Shown here: positions 31,943-38,714 of the stretch, one piece after another
How the letters are laid out: each line of letters opens with the position of its first letter
Position numbering within the stretch: position 1 is the stretch's first letter
NCBI GenBank assembly: GCA_020831485.1
Contig: JAFIGG010000137.1
Location: forward strand, 1-38,714
Reading direction: 5' to 3'
Source of the DNA: Opitutales bacterium
GTDB lineage: Bacteria > Verrucomicrobiota > Verrucomicrobiia > Opitutales > Oceanipulchritudinaceae
Length of the DNA: 38,714 nt
Made by a program: the position numbers and the translations under genes
The notes under the pieces: generated by a model
The model's database searches: none
What the model saw: only the letters and a program-made list of their open reading frames with translations
Told to the model about the DNA's origin: nothing

Positions 31943-34900
31943 CATTCCGCGCTTGAAAAAGCGCGGCTCCATTGAAGCAGACACTAACACCGAAGAACAG
32001 TCAAGCCCGGACACATTCCGCGCTTGAAAAAGCGCGGCTCCATTGAAGCCCGCAAATACGCCGCAAGGGCGGAAATGATTTCGGGACCATTCCGCGCTTG
32101 AAAAAGCGCGGCTCCATTGAAGCATTGCCTTCATCAACTCTTCGGTTGTCATCTTTTTCATTCCGCGCTTGAAAAAGCGCGGCTCCATTGAAGCTTGCTG
32201 TGAAAAATGCTAAGCGCCTCTTCGGGGGTCATTCCGCGCTTGAAAAAGCGCGGCTCCATTGAAGCTAGCGACGCATGGCTGCACTGCATGAGCTTGGGCG
32301 TCATTCCGCGCTTGAAAAAGCGCGGCTCCATTGAAGCATTGGTTGGTTCGCTTCCGGCGGATGGGTGTCTTTTCATTCCGCGCTTGAAAAAGCGCGGCTC
32401 CATTGAAGCTCCTAATTTTCAAAATATGTTTACGGATGCATCTGCATTCCGCGCTTGAAAAAGCGCGGCTCCATTGAAGCGTCCTCTCAATGGAGATACC
32501 ACCGGAAAAGATGCTCTCATTCCGCGCTTGAAAAAGCGCGGCTCCATTGAAGCCCGTTTTGGGTAAGCCTACACCCCACCCGTTTCTTCATTCCGCGCTT
32601 GAAAAAGCGCGGCTCCATTGAAGCTTAAAATTTCCTACGAGTGACGACTTTTCGGCGGGACATTCCGCGCTTGAAAAAGCGCGGCTCCATTGAAGCTTCA
32701 CTGCTCGACCTCCCACCCGTTGAGGCGGCAAATCATTCCGCGCTTGAAAAAGCGCGGCTCCATTGAAGCATTTCCACGCCCAGCCCAACCACCTTCAGCG
32801 CCGCTGCATTCCGCGCTTGAAAAAGCGCGGCTCCATTGAAGCGCCGTTTTCCGCAGCCCTTAGAAGAGAGTCTTCAAGCATTCCGCGCTTGAAAAAGCGC
32901 GGCTCCATTGAAGCGATGTATTTCTCAGTATCGTTCATGATCGCTGAGAGCCATTCCGCGCTTGAAAAAGCGCGGCTCCATTGAAGCGCTTCTAATCGCT
33001 TTACTGGCGTTCAGTCGTCGAGGTCATTCCGCGCTTGAAAAAGCGCGGCTCCATTGAAGCTTGCGAACGTCAGTCGTCAGCGGCCTCTACCCGCTGACAT
33101 TCCGCGCTTGAAAAAGCGCGGCTCCATTGAAGCCACTGAGAGTCCCTCCAGCGGCAGGTCAGCGTCTTCGAGCATTCCGCGCTTGAAAAAGCGCGGCTCC
33201 ATTGAAGCTTATTATGTTTCTGGTGCACCCCGGATGCTTACCCCATTCCGCGCTTGAAAAAGCGCGGCTCCATTGAAGCCACTCGGGCCAACCGATGCGC
33301 CTTTGAATCCGTGGACATTCCGCGCTTGAAAAAGCGCGGCTCCATTGAAGCAATAAACTGATCCCTAATCGCATTGTAATCGCGCCCATTCCGCGCTTGA
33401 AAAAGCGCGGCTCCATTGAAGCGACGGATGCCACGATGTCGTCACCACCTGCCGTTGCATTCCGCGCTTGAAAAAGCGCGGCTCCATTGAAGCCAGGTGG
33501 GGGTTTGCGGAAAAAAGCGGTGCCGAGGCCCCATTCCGCGCTTGAAAAAGCGCGGCTCCATTGAAGCTTCACATCATCGCCTTATAGCGACGGCGACGCA
33601 GTTGCATTCCGCGCTTGAAAAAGCGCGGCTCCATTGAAGCGACAATGCGGGCAACGAGCTTGTGTTGGGGCAGTATCATTCCGCGCTTGAAAAAGCGCGG
33701 CTCCATTGAAGCATGTTTCCGCTGGGGTCCATTGTGATGCTGGTATTCATTCCGCGCTTGAAAAAGCGCGGCTCCATTGAAGCGGCAGTTTTGCGTGCCC
33801 TTTCACGGCGTGCCAAGCTCATTCCGCGCTTGAAAAAGCGCGGCTCCATTGAAGCCAGCTCCGCTTTGCTCGGAAGCTCCATGCCTTTAAGCATTCCGCG
33901 CTTGAAAAAGCGCGGCTCCATTGAAGCAGCGTGTCCTTGCCTGCCTCAATGTCTGGTTTCAATGGCATTCCGCGCTTGAAAAAGCGCGGCTCCATTGAAG
34001 CCATTCATCCTCTGGAATTGGGGTCCAGCGGATACCACATTCCGCGCTTGAAAAAGCGCGGCTCCATTGAAGCTTCAGTAAGCAAATCTCGGCAGTATTC
34101 TTTCAACGACCATTCCGCGCTTGAAAAAGCGCGGCTCCATTGAAGCGAGGTCCACGAGCCTAAGACCCGCACCGTGCACGCCATTCCGCGCTTGAAAAAG
34201 CGCGGCTCCATTGAAGCAACTACAATAACACACTCAAACACCAAAAACAAATACCATTCCGCGCTTGAAAAAGCGCGGCTCCATTGAAGCTGGTTGCCTC
34301 CCGCCACCAATCCCGGGCCTTCTTGGCATTCCGCGCTTGAAAAAGCGCGGCTCCATTGAAGCCATTGAGGAGGTCCCGTAGGGCCTCGGCACCGCTTTCA
34401 TTCCGCGCTTGAAAAAGCGCGGCTCCATTGAAGCTAGTCATGGGCGCGCATAATGAGAACTTACACGGTCATTCCGCGCTTGAAAAAGCGCGGCTCCATT
34501 GAAGCCGGCCTTTGCGCGTGACCCCGGGCATCCGTGAGAGCATTCCGCGCTTGAAAAAGCGCGGCTCCATTGAAGCGCCGGTAATCAACGCGATCTTGCG
34601 CGTCTTACCCCGCCCATTCCGCGCTTGAAAAAGCGCGGCTCCATTGAAGCTTGCTTGGGCGTCAATACCCTGAGCACCCCGCAATCATTCCGCGCTTGAA
34701 AAAGCGCGGCTCCATTGAAGCGGCTGTTCTTGCAGGTGCGGACCAGTGAAGACACAGCCATTCCGCGCTTGAAAAAGCGCGGCTCCATTGAAGCGCTCGC
34801 TCCTCCCCTCAGTGCTTCTAGGTTCCAATTGCATTCCGCGCTTGAAAAAGCGCGGCTCCATTGAAGCCGATGTCCCGCGTGAAATGCGAATACTCGGCAG

Positions 34901-37900
34901 AGGGCATTCCGCGCTTGAAAAAGCGCGGCTCCATTGAAGCCTGAAATCCGCGAATGCAACGGTTGGAGGTTCGTCCATTCCGCGCTTGAAAAAGCGCGGC
35001 TCCATTGAAGCTTCCCACGGGTCACTTTCCCGTTCCAGTTCATCCCCATTCCGCGCTTGAAAAAGCGCGGCTCCATTGAAGCCAGACGAAAGCAAGTCAA
35101 TCGCCGAAAAAGTCGCTGCATTCCGCGCTTGAAAAAGCGCGGCTCCATTGAAGCAAATGAGAGGGCCAAAATGTTTTGATCCTCCGTGAAGCATTCCGCG
35201 CTTGAAAAAGCGCGGCTCCATTGAAGCGGAGAGGCATCGGGAGCACGATTTCGATTGCTTCGGCATTCCGCGCTTGAAAAAGCGCGGCTCCATTGAAGCA
35301 AAGCTTGGCAGAGAAGACCTTATAGGTTTTCGCAGGCACATTCCGCGCTTGAAAAAGCGCGGCTCCATTGAAGCTTGAAATCACAGGAGCAAAGGAGGCG
35401 GCACAAGAGCCCATTCCGCGCTTGAAAAAGCGCGGCTCCATTGAAGCTTTTACTCGCCGGCGTTGTCCGTCGTGCCATGCCGCATTCCGCGCTTGAAAAA
35501 GCGCGGCTCCATTGAAGCAATGGCGCAAAGATCATCTCCTCCGAAACGCCAAGAGCATTCCGCGCTTGAAAAAGCGCGGCTCCATTGAAGCAAATGAGAG
35601 GGCCAAAATGTTTTGATCCTCCGTGAAGCATTCCGCGCTTGAAAAAGCGCGGCTCCATTGAAGCGGAGAGGCATCGGGAGCACGATTTCGATTGCTTCGG
35701 CATTCCGCGCTTGAAAAAGCGCGGCTCCATTGAAGCAAAGCTTGGCAGAGAAGACCTTATAGGTTTTCGCAGGCACATTCCGCGCTTGAAAAAGCGCGGC
35801 TCCATTGAAGCTGGTTCTAGGGGCAAGCTTCACCGAATTTGAAAGTTCATTCCGCGCTTGAAAAAGCGCGGCTCCATTGAAGCTTGAAATCACAGGAGCA
35901 AAGGAGGCGGCACAAGAGCCCATTCCGCGCTTGAAAAAGCGCGGCTCCATTGAAGCTTTTACTCGCCGGCGTTGTCCGTCGTGCCATGCCGCATTCCGCG
36001 CTTGAAAAAGCGCGGCTCCATTGAAGCAATGGCGCAAAGATCATCTCCTCCGAAACGCCAAGAGCATTCCGCGCTTGAAAAAGCGCGGCTCCATTGAAGC
36101 GATTCCTTTGCGCCGGAGTTTGGCAATGAGATGGGCATTCCGCGCTTGAAAAAGCGCGGCTCCATTGAAGCAAGCACTACCTGGAAGGTTGTGACTTGCC
36201 CTCTATCCATTCCGCGCTTGAAAAAGCGCGGCTCCATTGAAGCATTTCGGTCAACCGCACAATTGAGAGCATCGGCAGGGCATTCCGCGCTTGAAAAAGC
36301 GCGGCTCCATTGAAGCGTGTTTGAGTGTGTTATTGCGTGTGGCCTACCGCAACCATTCCGCGCTTGAAAAAGCGCGGCTCCATTGAAGCTTGATCCGTAT
36401 GGCTCGCGGTGGCCGCACGGTTGTCATTCCGCGCTTGAAAAAGCGCGGCTCCATTGAAGCATGGCTGGGTTCAGGCATCCTTTCAAAATCTTCAATCCAT
36501 TCCGCGCTTGAAAAAGCGCGGCTCCATTGAAGCTGAGTCGCTCGCGTGAGTGTTCACTTTCCTCGTTGACATTCCGCGCTTGAAAAAGCGCGGCTCCATT
36601 GAAGCGCCTGAGCGCAGAGAAGGATACTCAATCAAGATTGCATTCCGCGCTTGAAAAAGCGCGGCTCCATTGAAGCCCCAACGTTGGCAAACCCGTCGGC
36701 AATTATCCGACGCCATTCCGCGCTTGAAAAAGCGCGGCTCCATTGAAGCCTTTTTCTGCTTGCAATCGGTGCGCTGTTTGGCAACATTCCGCGCTTGAAA
36801 AAGCGCGGCTCCATTGAAGCGTGGCTGATGGAGCGGGATGCATCGGCGGCGGTATCCATTCCGCGCTTGAAAAAGCGCGGCTCCATTGAAGCATCATCAG
36901 CTCGTTTACAGATGCGCTGGATTCCGTCATTCCGCGCTTGAAAAAGCGCGGCTCCATTGAAGCATGGACTCCAGCTCCAGACAGCTTTGTGCAAAACGGC
37001 ATTCCGCGCTTGAAAAAGCGCGGCTCCATTGAAGCGACACCATTTGCCCATAGAGTTATCTCTTCATTGACATTCCGCGCTTGAAAAAGCGCGGCTCCAT
37101 TGAAGCAATCTATTGGGCGACAACGAAGGACGGCCGCCTGATCATTCCGCGCTTGAAAAAGCGCGGCTCCATTGAAGCTACGGGCGATCATATTGCCCGT
37201 TTCGTGCTCAATGGCATTCCGCGCTTGAAAAAGCGCGGCTCCATTGAAGCGCTGAGGATTTGAGCGGCGGGAATAACGATTTCGCGCATTCCGCGCTTGA
37301 AAAAGCGCGGCTCCATTGAAGCTCGCTGTTCCTGCCTGACCTCCGATTGTAGCAAGCATTCCGCGCTTGAAAAAGCGCGGCTCCATTGAAGCCTCTTTAT
37401 GGTCCGGCAAGTCGTTAAGCTCTTGAGGCATTCCGCGCTTGAAAAAGCGCGGCTCCATTGAAGCGCTGAGATGGTGAAACCCAGCCGCGAACCTGTGCCA
37501 CCCATTCCGCGCTTGAAAAAGCGCGGCTCCATTGAAGCAACGACAATTTCTCGCAATCACATAAAACACTTACGGCATTCCGCGCTTGAAAAAGCGCGGC
37601 TCCATTGAAGCATTGCTTCGAGTTGCGCCTGACGCTCTCTTGCCCGGCATTCCGCGCTTGAAAAAGCGCGGCTCCATTGAAGCAAGACCACGCTACCTAC
37701 AGGGCACACAGGATACTTCCAGCATTCCGCGCTTGAAAAAGCGCGGCTCCATTGAAGCTAGGAGAGGACTGGCTGGGTGTTGGCGACCTCGGGCAGCATT
37801 CCGCGCTTGAAAAAGCGCGGCTCCATTGAAGCTTTTACTTCTTCAGGTGTCATTGTTTTTCCTTATCACATTCCGCGCTTGAAAAAGCGCGGCTCCATTG

Positions 37901-38714
37901 AAGCACTCAGACCATTTCAAATGCTGGAATAGTTCAGGGCCATTCCGCGCTTGAAAAAGCGCGGCTCCATTGAAGCGGTTCTCGTCGCTGTCCAGTAGTT
38001 GAAACGTGATGACCATTCCGCGCTTGAAAAAGCGCGGCTCCATTGAAGCGTTGCCAACCAGTCAAAAGCCCTTGACCGGTCGAATCATTCCGCGCTTGAA
38101 AAAGCGCGGCTCCATTGAAGCGGCCCTGAATCCTGAATTCCTGAATCAGCATTTTCCGCATTCCGCGCTTGAAAAAGCGCGGCTCCATTGAAGCTAAATT
38201 CCCAACCAACTTGAAAGCGGTCAAAAGTCCATTCCGCGCTTGAAAAAGCGCGGCTCCATTGAAGCTCCTGTTGATTGGTTTTGGGGGTCTCGTGGTTATT
38301 CATTCCGCGCTTGAAAAAGCGCGGCTCCATTGAAGCCACCGGCCATAAGGATGATACTGGCGGCGCTGGCGGCCATTCCGCGCTTGAAAAAGCGCGGCTC
38401 CATTGAAGCCCCGAATCCGGTTTGCGTCCTCGCCTCCGGGCGAACATTCCGCGCTTGAAAAAGCGCGGCTCCATTGAAGCCGTTGCGCTTTTGGCCAGCA
38501 ATGGACCGTAAATCATCATTCCGCGCTTGAAAAAGCGCGGCTCCATTGAAGCTTGCCCTCCTCCTTCGGGGATGCAGGCGCAAGGTTTCATTCCGCGCTT
38601 GAAAAAGCGCGGCTCCATTGAAGCTCTTCTGTGGTTTCCATAAATCAGTCCTCATCCTGCATTCCGCGCTTGAAAAAGCGCGGCTCCATTGAAGCGAACA
38701 TCTGGAGCTGATAC
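31943..38714 (+). CRISPR. CRISPR array: 94 repeats of 36 bp, 93 complete spacers, open at the right edge
   Basis: The repeat starts CATTCCGCGCTTG and ends GCTCCATTGAAGC. Repeats begin at 31943, 32014, 32088 ... 38589, 38660, with an average period of about 72 bp. All copies I read are identical, including the last one, so the distal end lies beyond the window; 19 bp of a 94th spacer remain. Spacers are 34-39 bp. The repeat centre is a perfect 8-bp hairpin, CCGCGCTT-GAAA-AAGCGCGG, a good Cas6-type (Csb2) substrate. The ATTGAAGC end is typical of the 3' end of repeats and gives an 8-nt 5' handle, so I orient the array +, with the newest spacers next to cas2. The open frames across the array on either strand are repeat artefacts. 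Confidence 0.99.
35155..36100. repeat. Tandem duplication of a spacer block inside the array
   Basis: Spacers A (35155), B (35228), C (35300), E (35375), F (35448) and G (35519) recur in the same order at 35592, 35665, 35737, 35884, 35957 and 36028. The second copy has one additional spacer D (35812-35847) between C and E. The copies are 437 and 509 bp long, differing by exactly one 72-bp spacer-repeat unit. Confidence 0.97.

Noticed and set aside
31943-38714. Many open frames across the array encoding repeated FNGAALFQARN, MEPRFFKRGM or LQWSRAFSSAE units
   Set aside because: They are the CRISPR repeat translated in its three - strand frames (IPRLKKRGSIEA on the + strand). Spacers vary freely between units and no start signals are present.

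Overview
The window is a bacterial genomic-island-like stretch dominated by a large type I-G (formerly I-U) CRISPR-Cas locus on the + strand. The organism is probably a Verrucomicrobiota member or a relative. I infer this from the mix of gene families and from dispersed palindromes of the ACAGGCTGCCAGCCTGT and GGCGGCCTC..GAGGCCGCC kinds; it is not proven by any marker gene here.

Left part (1-7085): a SAM methyltransferase; an ECF-sigma/membrane-protein fusion remnant; a toxin-antitoxin-chaperone cluster (HigB-like toxin with a one-base frameshift, HigA-like antitoxin, SecB-like chaperone); a 734-aa dynamin-like GTPase on the - strand; a DUF4282 membrane protein; a fragment of a secreted protein; and a DUF1186/SEC-C protein on the - strand.

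Regulatory and debris zone (7086-9940): a WYL-type regulator that has lost its WYL part, a DUF1016 (YhcG) PD-(D/E)XK nuclease, a remnant of the cas3 5' end, and a UPF0175 antitoxin-like gene on the - strand. Three copies of a promoter-operator box (CGGACA-N5-TGTCCG followed by an extended -10) precede the DUF1016 gene, the cas3 remnant and the intact cas3.

Cas operon (9941-31721): two complete type I-G effector sets are interleaved. Set a is cas3a-csx17a ... csb1a-csb2a. Set b is cas3b-csx17b-csb1b-csb2b, sitting inside set a. Phage-antirepressor-type genes (RhuM, a broken Bro-N, KilA-N) occupy the joints, and a third csx17 is left as a 5' remnant. After csb2a come an unrecognised protein, an ERCC4/XPF-type nuclease with helix-hairpin-helix motifs, a Cas4-Cas1 fusion and Cas2. 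Only one adaptation module and one array serve both effector sets.

Between csx17a and rhuM lies a degenerate repeat - 37-nt pseudo-spacer - degenerate repeat. The first 17 nt of the pseudo-spacer match, with one mismatch at position 12, a site about 80 nt upstream on the opposite strand, flanked by TTG (fits a TTN PAM). This is the architecture of a crRNA-like regulator or CreTA-type RNA element and is the most interesting signal in the window.

CRISPR array (31943 to the window end): 94 identical 36-bp repeats and 93 complete spacers of 34-39 bp, preceded by a 221-bp leader. It contains a tandem duplication of a six/seven-spacer block. The array runs off the right edge.
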